A stretch of DNA of 64,000 nt from the NCBI RefSeq assembly GCF_046630445.1, contig NC_092333.1, forward strand, positions 706,381,501-706,445,500, written 5' to 3'. Position 1 is the stretch's first letter. Each line of letters begins with the position of its first letter. This DNA is from Rutidosis leptorrhynchoides. Its lineage: Eukaryota; Streptophyta; Magnoliopsida; Asterales; Asteraceae. Under the pieces are notes generated by a model, which saw only the letters and a program-made list of their open reading frames with translations, was not told where the DNA came from and ran no database searches. A program made the translations under genes and the position numbers. This document shows positions 1 through 11,567 of this stretch, piece after piece.

Positions 1-143
1 AATTAGGATCTCTTCAATTAAATGTGGAAATCTGTCTTGATTTCTTTGTCTAGTATTTTCACTATAAATAGACTTCTTTCGTTCCATTATTTTCGCCACT
101 TCAATTCTTTCTTCTCGATCCATACTTTCAAACAATTGTGAAA

Positions 144-317
144 ATGCTTAATCCAGTTCTGATCATTGTCCTCATCCTTACTATCGCAACATTCATTCTC
201 CTTTTTCAACTTCCACAAGAGGAATCTACTTTCTTCTACTTCGCCTTTGGGGTTATATTGTTTTTAATTCTCCCGTGTCTTTATGTTGCGATAAACATTG
301 ATATACACGGTTTGTAA
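144..317 (+). CDS. Antisense 57-codon membrane mini-ORF in element A
   Basis: This plus-strand ORF runs against the sense of element A. It has two hydrophobic segments (about residues 4-22 and 30-51) joined by a short polar loop with Gln-Glu-Glu, and ends after the second segment, so it looks like a two-pass membrane micropeptide. A TATA-like box, CTATAAATAG, lies near 60-70, about 75 bp before the ATG. Element C keeps a TATA-like box at the matching place (near 27520) but lacks about 250 bp containing the ORF, so it is either a gain in A or a loss in C. Antisense ORFs are known in some plant Gypsy elements (Grande, RIRE2), but I recognise no homologue here. It may be chance in AT-rich DNA. 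Confidence 0.35.
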   Translation: MLNPVLIIVLILTIATFILLFQLPQEESTFFYFAFGVILFLILPCLYVAINIDIHGL

Positions 318-574
318 TTTATGTGTTGTTATCGGGCTTTATATTCCCCCTTATATTTCGAAGCTCTATGCTTTTGTTTTCTCTTCCCGACTTCAAGTCA
401 AGCGAATAATGGTCCAGAATTCGTAAATATAGAAGTTCGAATGATTATAATGTTCTAGGCAAGAAGGAACGTGATAGCACGATTTGATTTTCAAATTTAT
501 CAAAATTATTGAAGATAGAACTGTCAAGAGTATATTCTTCTTGATATGTTCGGAGGTTATGTAGAATGAAAGAG

Positions 575-735
575 TTAGGTAACATGACACATGATGATGG
601 TATAATCTACTGTGAACCATCATCACAATTCTTTAGAACTCAGCATGACTTACTGTAATATAATCACGTTGGCCAAGCGCATTATATTATACTAACTCAT
701 GCTTCAGTTCCCAACATTTCTCCACAATTCATTCA
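575..735 (-). other. Conserved non-coding block with inverted repeats (element A copy)
   Basis: This block aligns with 27767-27920 in C and 18066-18230 in E, although much of the surrounding interior has diverged. It holds two imperfect inverted repeats: one around CACATGATGATG and CATCATCAC, the other around TAATATAATCAC and CATTATATTA. Conservation across separate elements suggests an RNA or DNA structure with a role in the element's cycle, for example packaging or dimerisation; that is inference. Confidence 0.45.
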
Positions 736-824
736 TAATTTATACTTGGATTTTACCGAAATTTCCAATATAATGGGATACTGGAAACACGAAGAGGTAG
801 ATAATTTCGGACAACAATATTTAT

Positions 825-1217
825 GTAAATATCCTCAGAAATATCAAAGATATTTATGATGATATTTTGAAATTTCTAAGTTCGAAGGTGAATGAAGAAA
901 GATTTTCCGCAAGATTTTAACACGAGTTTGGAGCAAGATATTCTCTAAATATTTTATCGGATCCAGAATTACCTGGATTCTTTGAATATAGGGTTTGGTA
1001 TTTGTATTTGTTCTTTGTTTCCTTCACGGTGTGCTCAATCCGATTTTTAGTACCAAATTTTCTATCGAGCGTTCCCAACACTTCCTTCTTTATCATCAAC
1101 TATTGGCCATTAAGACCATTTACAACATGCTACTTTATCAGCATTTTCAAAGTTAACGAATATGGGTCATCGGGTATCAAACTGAGGTGGTTTCAGGAGA
1201 ATTGTGTTTTTAGATGA
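825..1217 (+). pseudogene. Possible antisense ORF remnant in element A
   Basis: One plus-strand frame reads through this stretch with a single stop at 918-920. The first part is polar and protein-like; the second is rich in Phe, Leu and Tyr. The matching part of element C has an open plus-strand frame of 104 codons (28002-28316) with a similar opening (N-I-x-R-N, then D-I-Y and D-D-I-L-x-F-L). It may be a decayed antisense gene shared by the family or chance openness in AT-rich DNA. No known domain was recognised. Confidence 0.2.
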
Positions 1218-2380
1218 TTAAACGCTGATGGTAATATGGTGAAATATAAAAGGTTCCCCAGTATCAATAAAGAGTACGCATATATATCAAGGTTATAATA
1301 AGGTTGTTTCGGATGAAAAGTCGGAATTGACTTGCTGGAGCTGTGACAAAATTGGCTAATTTGAAGAAGAATTGCAAAGTTATTTTGGGTAATAATAACA
1401 CTAAAGAAATTAACACAGCTATGTGTTAAACATTTATTCAGTTTCCGAGGGTTTTTCAGGTGCATAACTATATGCATCAACCTTTTCTTCCGTAGATGAA
1501 ATGCGGCTGGTTCATCCTCTCGATCGAGGTGTTTTCAAGAATCATGAAAGATTTGAACGCAGATTGTAATCGTCAAGATACAAATGAGGTTTAAAATGAG
1601 ATCAAGTGGCAAACTTGAAGAATTGTTTAGTGTCATATGTTATAATCAATATTTTAATTCATTTTAATTGTCCAATGTTATTAGTCCACAGTCGATAGTC
1701 CACAGTTAACAGTCCAGTAATATATATAGCTTATTATATTATATTCGAATTAATTAATACGTGTCGTGACCCGTATACGTCTCAGACTCGATCACAACTC
1801 AAAGTATATATATTATTATAGAATCAACCTCAACCCTGTATAGAGAACTCGATCATTACTGCATATAGAGTGTCTATGGTGATTCCAAATAATATATATA
1901 GATGTGTCGATATGATATGTCAAAACCTTGTATACGTATCCCGATATTTAAAGTGCGTAAAATAAATACAGAAATTAAATGACGATAAATAAAATGCGTA
2001 AAGTAAATAACAGAAATTAAATGACAATAAATAAAATTGCGAGAATGTAAATTGCGATAATTAAATTGCGATAAATAAAGTGTAATCAGTTAGCTGGGAA
2101 CAATTAGCTAGGAACACTTAGCGTGGATTCTTAGCAAAATTTCTCATAGTTAATTTGTTTGTTTCTAACAAATTTTATTTTGTCAAATGTTTCCTTCATT
2201 AAGCCACTTGATTTTTGATAAATCAAAATCTAAATATGAAATTGGATGAATATGATTATTCTACGGTGAATGGATACGTATATCTGAGATGTAAACAGGA
2301 TAGTAAATGACTGTTGAATTAGATTTGAAAGAATGTACAGTGTAACTTATCAATGTGAAATCTAAATATTCCTCGGGTAT

Positions 2381-2394
2381 TACCTACCCGTTAA
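2381..2394 (-). other. Internal polypurine-tract-like motif (element A)
   Basis: The minus strand reads TTAACGGGTAGGTA. The same 14 bases lie next to the 3' LTRs of B (7790-7803) and C (27161-27174), where the plus-strand primer must sit, and again inside B (12541-12554) and C (33057-33070). A central polypurine tract is the simplest reading. Confidence 0.4.
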
Positions 2395-2629
2395 AATATT
2401 TTCACCATTAACAATTTGTACAAAAGAATTATTAATTACATTCTTTATGAAAACATATATACATATATATTTTCTTCAGATGTAATCATGGATTTAATGA
2501 GCCAATAAGATATTAAACTCATTTGATTTATCGTTAATACTAGATTACATAATCTCTAAAACTTTAGAAATTACGTAATCGCCATGTCGAGCGAAGATAA
2601 TCGATGTAGAATGATATGTAGAACGATGA

Positions 2630-3136
2630 TTATACTCGAGGTACAGAATGAGATGTCGAAGCTGGTGACGCGGATGTTGTTCTTGGTGGTACTAGTGTTG
2701 TTGGTGCTGAGGCTGGTGATGTTACTGGTGTTGATGATACTGCTAGTGCTTGCAAATTGTGTACCGTGCTCTCTAAAGTTAACACCCGAGCTCGGAGTTC
2801 TTTAACTTCTTCTACTAACCCTGGTTGGTTATCAGTGTGAGGTAGAGGTCGGATATCTTCTCTAGTTCCGTTAATGGTAGCCTCAAGACGAAAAATTCTT
2901 GCAAAAAGGGTATAAACGGTGTTGCGAACAGGTTCGCCGGTGAGTGGGTCGAGCACTCCGACGTTAGGTGGTAAGTTCGGCTCGTGATATGGAGTACCTT
3001 CTTCATTTCTCCATAGGGTAAGTATTTCGTGAACCCATCCCCACTTTCTAAAGAAATCACGGTAGTTGATCGGTTGGTGCGCTCCCGTCACGCTATCTTC
3101 GGAGTCAGAAGAACTTGGTCGATTCGTAGAGGCCAT
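2630..3136 (-). CDS. Small conserved ORF of the non-autonomous family (element A copy)
   Basis: A 168-codon ORF lies downstream of the 5' LTR and primer site in the sense of the element. The N-terminus is Ser-rich. A conserved core (about residues 27-100) contains K-W-G-W, L-W-R-N-E-E-G, H-E-P-N-L-P-P-N, then E-P-V-R-N-T-V and a hydrophobic helix. Residues 106-130 look like a short coiled coil with Leu and Val at heptad spacing, and a Thr/Ser/Pro/Ala-rich tail follows. The core is shared with the intact ORF in C (33339-33914) and the broken one in D (21441-22011). No zinc knuckle or catalytic motif is visible. A gag-derived or structural role is possible from position and coiled coil; function unknown. 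Confidence 0.6.
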   Translation of the reverse strand: MASTNRPSSSDSEDSVTGAHQPINYRDFFRKWGWVHEILTLWRNEEGTPYHEPNLPPNVGVLDPLTGEPVRNTVYTLFARIFRLEATINGTREDIRPLPHTDNQPGLVEEVKELRARVLTLESTVHNLQALAVSSTPVTSPASAPTTLVPPRTTSASPASTSHSVPRV

Positions 3137-3514
3137 CGTATGCGATCACAGAAAAGATTTTTGGTATGAAAAGCTTAGTGATAGCAAATGATAGTTGGAT
3201 GGTATTCTCAATGCACAATATGCCTAGATATATATAGTACCAGGATCCCTTAAATTACGGAGAAATTTACGGAAGATATCAGGCAAAGTTTACCGTAATA
3301 GATACGCTAAGATATAAATTTGTCTATACACTATCTATGCAATAAAGGCAGTAAGGCATGTCTAGACTTAGGAATGATTAGCAGGAAATTTTCCACTAGG
3401 AATGATATACAATACTTATAATATGCAGCTAAGGTCGAAGTCCAGACTCGCTAATGCATCCTAACAACTATCAGTTAGACACACTAATGCAAGACCTGGT
3501 TCGCTAGGACCAAC

Positions 3515-3526
3515 GCTCTGATACCA
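3515..3526 (-). other. Primer binding site of element A
   Basis: The minus strand reads TGGTATCAGAGC, the standard plant primer site complementary to the initiator methionine tRNA 3' end, two bases inside the LTR end. It fixes the element's orientation and the LTR boundary at 3529. Confidence 0.9.
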
Positions 3527-3528
3527 CC

Positions 3529-6500
3529 TGTAACAACCCGTCCTTATCCATCTGGACGAAGTCATCAACATTTGGTCCCATTGCGATGATCGACTCCAAG
3601 TAATGTCCTTAAATTGAGCAAATGCACAGCGGAAGACTTAATTCGTACCTGAGAATAAACATGCTTTAAAGTGTCAACCAAAAGGTTGGTGAGTTCATAG
3701 GTTTATCATAACAATCATTTCAATATCTTAATAGACAACAAGATTTCCGTTTATAAATATATGTACACTCGCAAGTGTATAAAAGTATTCTATAAGTTGT
3801 AGGCACCCGGTAACAAGCCTTAACGTTCATATTTTACCCTCTGAAGTACACCAGATCAGGTGTGTTTAAAATAACCTCGAAGTACTAAAGCATCCCATAG
3901 TCAGGATGGGGTTTGTCAGGCCCAATAGATCTATCTTTAGGATTCGCGCCTACCGTACACAGACAAGTAGTTTAATGTTACCAAGCTAAGGGTATATTTC
4001 TGGTTTAAACCCACATAGAATTAGTTTTAGTACTTGTGCCTATTTCGTAAAACATTTATAAAAACAGCGCATGTATTCTCAGTCCCAAAAATATATATAA
4101 AAGGGAGCAAATGAAACTCACCTAATGTATTTTGTAGTAAAAATACATATGACAATATTGAACAAGTATAGAGTTGGTCTCGGATTCACGAACCTATATC
4201 AATTATATATATTAACTCATAGAATCCAATAATTCTATCTATTAATTATACAAAATTTATATTTTAGTGTTGTAATTATATATATAATTTATACTAAAGC
4301 TTAATTAAAGTATATATATTTTATTTACCATTTTATATCTTAAATTATAGGTTATCTATATTTATTTTGTATGCTTTAAATAAATAATTTATAAGAATAT
4401 TAATATAGTTTAATAATAATAATAATGACAGTAGTAATAATAATGATTTTAATAAAGATGATAGTTTTAATAATAATGATAATCTTAATAAAAATGATAA
4501 TTTTAATAATATTAATAAAAATGATAAAAATTTATAATAATAATAATAATGTTAGTAATGATAATAAGAATGATAATACTTATAATAATAATGAAAATGA
4601 TAACTTTAATAAAAATACTTTTGTTAATAATAATAATTTTAAAAATGATAATTTTAATGATAATACTAATAATAATAATAATGGTAATAGTAATACTACC
4701 TCAAAGGAGTAACCCTTAAGAAAAATGCCCAAGTCCGGGTTTGAACCCGCAACGTCCCGCTAACCCAATAATATCCTTAACCATTGCACTATCACACTTT
4801 TCTGTTGTCATTTATAACTTGAACTTTATACCCTTTTTGTTCCTTTCCCAAAAATAAACATGCTGATATCATTCTTTCTTCTTCAAAGTAAGATCATATT
4901 ATCATCATCATTAATTATTTCATTAACATCGTACCATTTTTATCATCATCCTAAGTGAACATCTTCATTTATACTATGTATCTTTATCATCATTTTCATT
5001 ATTGAATCATCAAACTCACGAAACCATCATCTAATTGATGTCATAATGACCTCGTTCAAAAAAAACAGAAAACGAGTAGTGGGAACAAGTCGTTCAGCAG
5101 CCAAGTCTTTGGGCTGAAATCCTATGCAATCCTATTAACCACACAACCCAATTCACAAGCCCAATAGCAGCCCATATCATCATTTAAAACATAATGGCCT
5201 AATAAATACTTAAGCCCAAGTGACAAAAGGATTTTATGAGTCCAGCTAACAAATTTAAAGGTTTGGATTTCGGTTCAATCAACAAAAGGAACGGACCCCA
5301 TCTGCTCATCATTATGTTTTCTTTTTACTGTATTTATCGTGTATAAAGTCTTAGCTTATGATCTTTTTTTATGTCCTCAATTATTAAAATATATAGTAGT
5401 AGTAGGAAGAGAAACAATACGGCAGCTGTGGTAGTTCATTGAATAAAACAGAAAGTAGAAGTTTGAAACAGGAAACAATAAAGCAGCTGCAGTAGCGATG
5501 AAAAAGAATTATGGTTGTTCAAAGGTGAAGTGGTGATGGCGGATTTGGTTTCAAACAGAAATATATTCGACGGTTTGCAGCAGGTATTCCTTTGGGTTTC
5601 GTGGCTATGGTTTGATGGTGGATTCGCAAACACGTTTAGGAGAGAGAAAGAGGAGAGGGAAAAGAGAAGATTGTTGTGGGTTTTATGAAGGAAGTGGTAG
5701 CCGAAGGTTGGGGTGTTGGAGATCATAGTGGCATGTGGTTGTTATCCATAACAGAAACAGAAACAACCATGTATCAAAAACATGATAGTGATGGTGAGGT
5801 GGTTTTGGGTGGTGATCCTTGGTGGTTCACGACTGCACAACGGCAACAGGGACATATGCTATGGGTAGCTTCTTGATTGTCAAGAACATAAAACTCATTC
5901 GAACACAAATTGTAGAGAGGGAGAGATGGATAGGAGAGAGAGGATTGGTTATCGATGGTGGCTAACAGTGGTGGTGGTACACGATGGTCTTCAACAGAAA
6001 CGCTAGAGGTATTTGTTGGTGTTAGAGGGTGGTGGTGACCGGTTAATGATAGTGGTGATGATAAACGAAGGCGGTGATAGCGGTTGTAGTCACGAAGAAT
6101 TAGAGAATAAAAGTGGGTTTGATTGTTTTGGTCGAACCATGAACAACTAGTTGGTTCATGATGGTGGTTGATGTCCTCGGTTCCAAAACCGAAACATGAC
6201 TAGCAACATCAGTTTATAACTTCACAATAGGTTTGAGAATTTTGGTTTCAATCGAAGATGAAGAAGAGTAATCTATGGTTTTTGATGGTGCTCTCTTAAC
6301 TCGATTTCTACTGAGAGAATTAGATAGAGGTTATCAACATTATTTATAGCTAATTTGCTCAGTTATCATTTGCTTTGTTGTTAGGATATGTCCACATACA
6401 ATATTCCATCAGATACAAACAAATATATAAAAATAAAAGATGTTATAATTCTCTAACATATCTTGGATTTGCTATTGTACCCGTGATCTTAATATATATA

Positions 6501-7237
6501 TGTTTATCAATTAAAGAGACAAATTAGACAGCCACGATAGTGATTGAAAAACAAATCATAGATATATCTGTATTTATATCAATTTGTAGTAGTTAATCTA
6601 ACAAAATATTGCTGTATATATATATATCTTGTATTTTTATAAATATTAGCATGTATATACATACGTATCTGATGTATCTGCTTTGATATACTTGTATTTT
6701 CTAATCCGAGTACTTGTGTTTTATAATAGTTATCCTATAACTAAAGGAACATGTAGATACATAATTTGGTCATTAACATTGACAATAAAACTTAAGTTAC
6801 TTCAAAATCTTCCAAATTATAAGATCTTATAATATTGTTGAGTGGAGTTAATTTTTACATAATATATTCAGTTTATTTAATTTTATAGAATTTATATAAA
6901 TTAAGGCATAGTATAAAATTAAGTCATCATCCTCATCTCGTTTTGATGTATGTATAGAAAAGTCTTGTGGTTTTAAACTCTATGATTTTATTAATTTAGT
7001 TTCTAAAATAAAATAAAAACACATATTACCATATTATGAAGTATTAATATATTTATATGTATCTATTTACAAATAGTTGGTCGTGAATCATCGGAACTGG
7101 TCGAAGGTCAAATGAATTCATGAAACAGTTCAAAATTTTTGAGACTCAACCTAACAGACTTTGCTAATCGTGTCAAAACTATTACATCGTATCGAGAGTT
7201 TGGTTTAAAATAAGTCAAATTTTTCCGGGTCGTGACA
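3529..7237 (-). repeat. 5' LTR of element A (3709 bp)
   Basis: On the minus strand the LTR starts TGTCACGACCCGG and ends CGGGTTGTTACA, giving TG...CA ends, followed by the primer site. It contains the shared LTR hairpin (3675-3688), a block with TCTATCTTTAGGATTCGCG (near 3930) shared with B, C and D, an AAT-rich tract (about 4410-4690) and a tRNA-like segment (4723-4797). The many small ORFs in 5400-6350 are low-complexity and are not called as genes. The LTR abuts B sequence at 7238, so it is the outer edge of an insertion. Confidence 0.9.
4723..4797 (-). other. tRNA-like (pol III box) segment inside LTR A
   Basis: Reading the minus strand, TAGTGCAATGG fits an A box and GGTTCAAACCC fits a B box about 35 bases later, followed by an ATT-rich tract. 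That is the layout of a tRNA-headed SINE with a simple-repeat tail. Related segments sit at the same place in LTRs D (24438-24505) and C (35731-35805), so the insertion predates the split of these LTRs. Confidence 0.5.
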
Positions 7238-7788
7238 ACACTACATGTATATACATTTTAACCGAGTCGTTAAGTCATCGTTAGTCGTTACATGTAAGTG
7301 TTGTTTTGAAACCTTTAGGTTAACGATCTTGTTAAATGTTGTTAACCCAATGTTTATAATATAAAATGAGATTTTAAATTATTATATTATCATGATATTA
7401 TCATGTATGAATATCTCTTAATATGATATATATACATTAATGTCTTTACAACGATAATCGTTACATGTATGTCTCGTTTAAAAATCATTAAGTTAGTAGT
7501 CTTGTTTTTACATATGTAGTTCATTGTTAATAAACTTAATGATATGTTTACTTATCATAGTATCATGTTAACTATATATATATCCATATATATGTTATCA
7601 TATAGTTTTTACAAGTTTTAACGTTCGTGAATCACCGGTCAACTTGGGTGGTCAATTGTCTATATGAAACATATTTCAATTAATCAAGTCTTAACAAGTT
7701 TGATTGCTTAACATGTTGGAAACATTTAATCATGTAAATATCAATCTCCATTAATATATATAAACATGGAAAAGTTCGGGTCACTACA
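7238..7788 (-). repeat. Truncated 3' LTR of element B
   Basis: These 551 bp match 17083-17632 of B's own 5' LTR with about four substitutions by eye (roughly 99% identity), so B is young. The LTR is cut at 7238 by the 5' LTR of A; the remaining 2.7 kb should lie left of A's far end. The 3' edge is set by the TG start after the polypurine motif. Confidence 0.9.
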
Positions 7789-7803
7789 GTACCTACCCGT
7801 TAA
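7789..7803 (-). other. 3' polypurine tract of element B
   Basis: On the minus strand TTAACGGGTAGGTAC directly precedes the TG of the 3' LTR, the position of the plus-strand primer. The tract is interrupted by C and T. It is only 20 bp from the end of the polyprotein frame. Confidence 0.65.
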
Positions 7804-7823
7804 ATAAATTTCGTCCCGAAATT

Positions 7824-10800
7824 TTAAGCTGTTGAAGGTGTTGACGAATCTTCTGGAAATAGATGCGGGTATTTCTTCTTCATCTGATCTTCATGCTCCC
7901 AGGTGAACTCGGGTCCTCTACGAGCATTCCAACGAACCTTAACAATTGGTATCTTGTTTTGCTTAAGTCTTTTAACCTCACGATCCATTATTTCGACGGG
8001 TTCTTCGATGAATTGGAGTTTTTCGTTGATTTGGATTTCATCTAACGGAATAGTGAGATCTTCTTTAGCAAAACATTTCTTCAAATTCGAGACGTGGAAA
8101 GTGTTATGTACAGCCGCGAGTTGTTGAGGTAACTCAAGTCGGTAAGCTACTGGTCCGACACGATCAATAATCTTGAATGGTTCAATATACCTTGGATTTA
8201 ATTTCCCTCGTTTACCAAATTGAACAACGCCTTTACAAGGTGCAACTTTAAGCATGACCATCTCTCCAATTTCAAATTATATATCTTTTCTTTTAATGTC
8301 AGCGTAGCTCTTTTGTCGACTTTGGACGGTTTTCAACCGTTGTTGAATTTGGATGATCTTCTCGGTAGTTTCTTGTATAATCTCCGGACCCGTAATCTGT
8401 CTATCCCCCACTTCACTCCAACAAATCGGAGACCTGCACTTTCTACCATAAAGTGCTTCAAACGGCGCCATCTCAATGCTTGAATGGTAGCTTTTGTTGT
8501 AGGAAAATTCTGCTAACGGTAGATGTCGATCCCAACTGTTTCCGAAATCAATAACACATGCTCGTAGCATGTCTTCAAGCATTTGTATCATCCTTTCGCT
8601 CTGCCCATCAGTTTGTAGATGATAGGCAGTAGTCATGTCTAGACGAGTTCCTAATGCTTGCTGTAATGTCTGCCAGAATCTTGAAATAAATCTGCCATCC
8701 CTATCAGAGATAATAGAGATTGGTATTACATGTCTGGAGACGACTTCCTTCAAATACAGTCGTGCTAACTTCTTCATCTTGTCATCTTCTCTTATTGGCA
8801 GGAAGTGTGCTGATTTGGTGAGACGATCAACTATTACCCAAATAGTATCAAAACCACTTGCAGTCCTTGGCAATTTAGTGATGAAATCCATGGTAATGTT
8901 TTCCCATTTCCATTCCGGGATTTCGGGTTGTTGAAGTAGACCTGATGGTTTCTGATGCTCAGCTTTGACCTTAGAACACGTCAAACATTCTCCTACGTAT
9001 TTAGCAACATCGGCTTTCATACCCGGCCACCAAAAATGTTTCTTGAGATCCTTGTACATCTTCCCCGTTCCAGGATGTATTGAGTATCTGGTTTTATGAG
9101 CTTCTCTAAGTACTATTTCTCTCATATCTCCAAATTTTGGTACCCAAATCCTTTCAGCCCTATACCGGGTTCCGTCTTCCCGAATATTAAGATGCTTCTC
9201 CGATCCTTTGGGTATTTCATCCTTTAAATTTACCTCTTTTAGAACTCCTTGTTGCGCCTCCTTTATTTGAGTAGTAAGGTTATTATGAATCATTATATTC
9301 ATAGATTTTACTCGAATGGGTTCTCTGTCCTTCCTGCTCAAGGCATCGGCTACCACATTTGCCTTCCCCGGGTGGTAACGAATCTCAAAGTCGTAATCAT
9401 TCAACAATTCAATCCACCTACGCTGCCTCATATTCAGTTGTTTCTGATTAAATATGTGTTGAAGACTTTTGTGGTCGGTATATATAATACTTTTGACCCC
9501 ATATAAGTAGTGCCTCCAAGTCTTTAATTCAAAAACAACCGCGCCTAATTCCAAATCATGCGTCGTATAATTTTGTTCGTGAATCTTCAATTGTCTAGAC
9601 GCATAAGCAAGCACCTTCGTTCGTTGCATTAATACACAACCGAGACCTTGCTTTGATGCGTCACAATAAATCACAAAATCATCATTCCCTTCAGGCAATG
9701 ACAATATAGGTGCCGTAGTTAGCTTTTTCTTCAATAACTGAAATGCTTTCTCTTGTTCATCATTCCATTCAAATTTCTTCCCTTTATGCGTTAATGCAGT
9801 CAAGGGTTTTGCTATTCTGGAAAAGTTTTGGATGAAACTTCTGTAGTAACCAGCTAGTCCTAAAAACTGGCGTATGTGTTTCGGAGTTTTTGGGGTTTCC
9901 CACTTTTCAACAGTTTCTATCTTTGCCGGATCCACCTTAATACCTTCTTTGTTCACTATGTGACCGAGGAATTGAACTTCTTCCAACCAAAATGCACACT
10001 TTGAAAACTTAGCGTACAATTCTTCCTTCCTCAATACTTCTAACACCTTTCTCAAATGTTCACCGTGTTCTTGGTCATTCTTTGAGTAAATAAGTATGTC
10101 ATCAATGAAAACAATGACAAACTTGTCAAGGTATGGTCCACACACTCGGTTCATAAGGTCCATGAACACAGCTGGTGCATTAGTTAAACCAAACGGCATG
10201 ACCATAAACTCGTAATGACCGTAACGTGTTCTGAAAGCAGTCTTTGGAATATCATCTTCTTTCACCCGCATTTGATGATACCCGGAACGTAAGTCAATCT
10301 TTGAATAAACAGACGAGCCTTGTAGTTGATCAAATAAGTCGTCGATTCTCGGTAGTGGGTAGCGGTTCTTGATGGTAAGTTTGTTCAACTCTCGGTAGTC
10401 GATACACAACCTGAATGTACCATCTTTCTTCTTGACAAACAAAACAGGAGCTCCCCACGGTGATGTGCTTGGTCGAATGAAACCACGCTCTAAAAGTTCT
10501 TGTAATTGGCTTTGCAGTTCTTTCATCTCGCTGGGTGCGAGTCTGTAAGGAGCACGAGCTATTGGTGCAGCTCCTGGTACAAGATCTATTTGAAATTCAA
10601 CGGATCGATGTGGGGGTAATCCCGGTAATTCTTTCGGAAATACATCGGGAAATTCTTTTGCGACGGGAACATCATTGATGCTCTTTTCTTCAGTTTGTAC
10701 TTTCTCGACGTGTGCTAGAACAGCATAGCAACCTTTTCTTATTAGTTTTTGTGCCTTCAAATTACTAATAAGATGTAGCTTCGTGTTGCCCTTTTCTCCG

Positions 10801-11536
10801 TACACCATTAAGGGTTTTCCTTTTTCTCGTATAATGCGAATTGCATTTTTGTAACAAACGATCTCTGCTTTCACTTCTTTCAACCAGTCCATACCGATTA
10901 TCACATCAAAACTCCCTAACTCTACTGGTATCAAATCAATCTTAAATGTTTCGCTAACCAGTTTAATTTCTCGATTCTGACATATATTATCTGCTGAAAT
11001 TAATTTACCATTTGCTAATTCGAGTAAAAATTTACTATCCAAAGGCGTCAATGGACAACTTAATTTAGCACAAAAATCTCTACTCATATAGCTTCTATCC
11101 GCACCAGAATCAAATAAAACGTAAGCAGATTTATTGTCAATAAGAAACGTACCCGTAACAAGCTCCGGGTCTTCCTGTGCCTCTGCCGCATTAATATTGA
11201 AAACTCTTCCACGGCCTTGTCCATTTGTGTTCTCCTGGTTCGGGCAATTTCTAATAATGTGGCCCGGTTTTCCACATTTATAACAAACTACATTGACATA
11301 ACTTGCTCCGACACTACTTGCTCCGCCATTACTCGTTCCGGCACCATTTGTTCCTTTCGTTCTATTAACCCCTGGTCCATAGACCTCACACTTCGCCGCG
11401 CTATGACCATTTCTTTTACACTTGTTGCAAAATTTGGTGCAGAACCCCGAGTGATACTTTTCACACCTTTGGCATAGCTGCTTCTGATTGTTGTTGTTGC
11501 GGTTATTATTGTTGTTGGGATGATTGTTGTAGTTGC

Positions 11537-11567
<31 letters not shown>

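Larger units (their letters stand above)
1..7237 (-). mobile_element. Non-autonomous LTR retrotransposon A (5' LTR plus most of interior)
   Basis: The 5' LTR (3529-7237) is followed on the minus strand by a tRNA primer site and about 3.5 kb of interior running off the left edge. The interior aligns along its length with that of element C, including the small ORF after the primer site. C's polypurine motif lies about 295 bp beyond the point matching position 1, so A's 3' LTR should start roughly 300 bp left of the window. There is no gag, protease, reverse transcriptase or integrase, so A would depend on proteins from a relative such as B. A is inserted in the 3' LTR of B; the flank 7238-7242 (ACACT) is the expected target duplication. 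Element boundaries are clear; mobilisation by B is inference. Confidence 0.85.

Noticed and set aside
4425-4712. Asn-rich ORF in LTR A
   Set aside because: It is the translation of an AAT repeat tract inside an LTR.
4723-4797. Functional tRNA genes at 4723-4797, 24438-24505, 35731-35805, 48961-49035 and 52310-52384
   Set aside because: Box motifs are present, but acceptor stems do not pair and no anticodon loop can be assigned; they fit SINE heads or relics.
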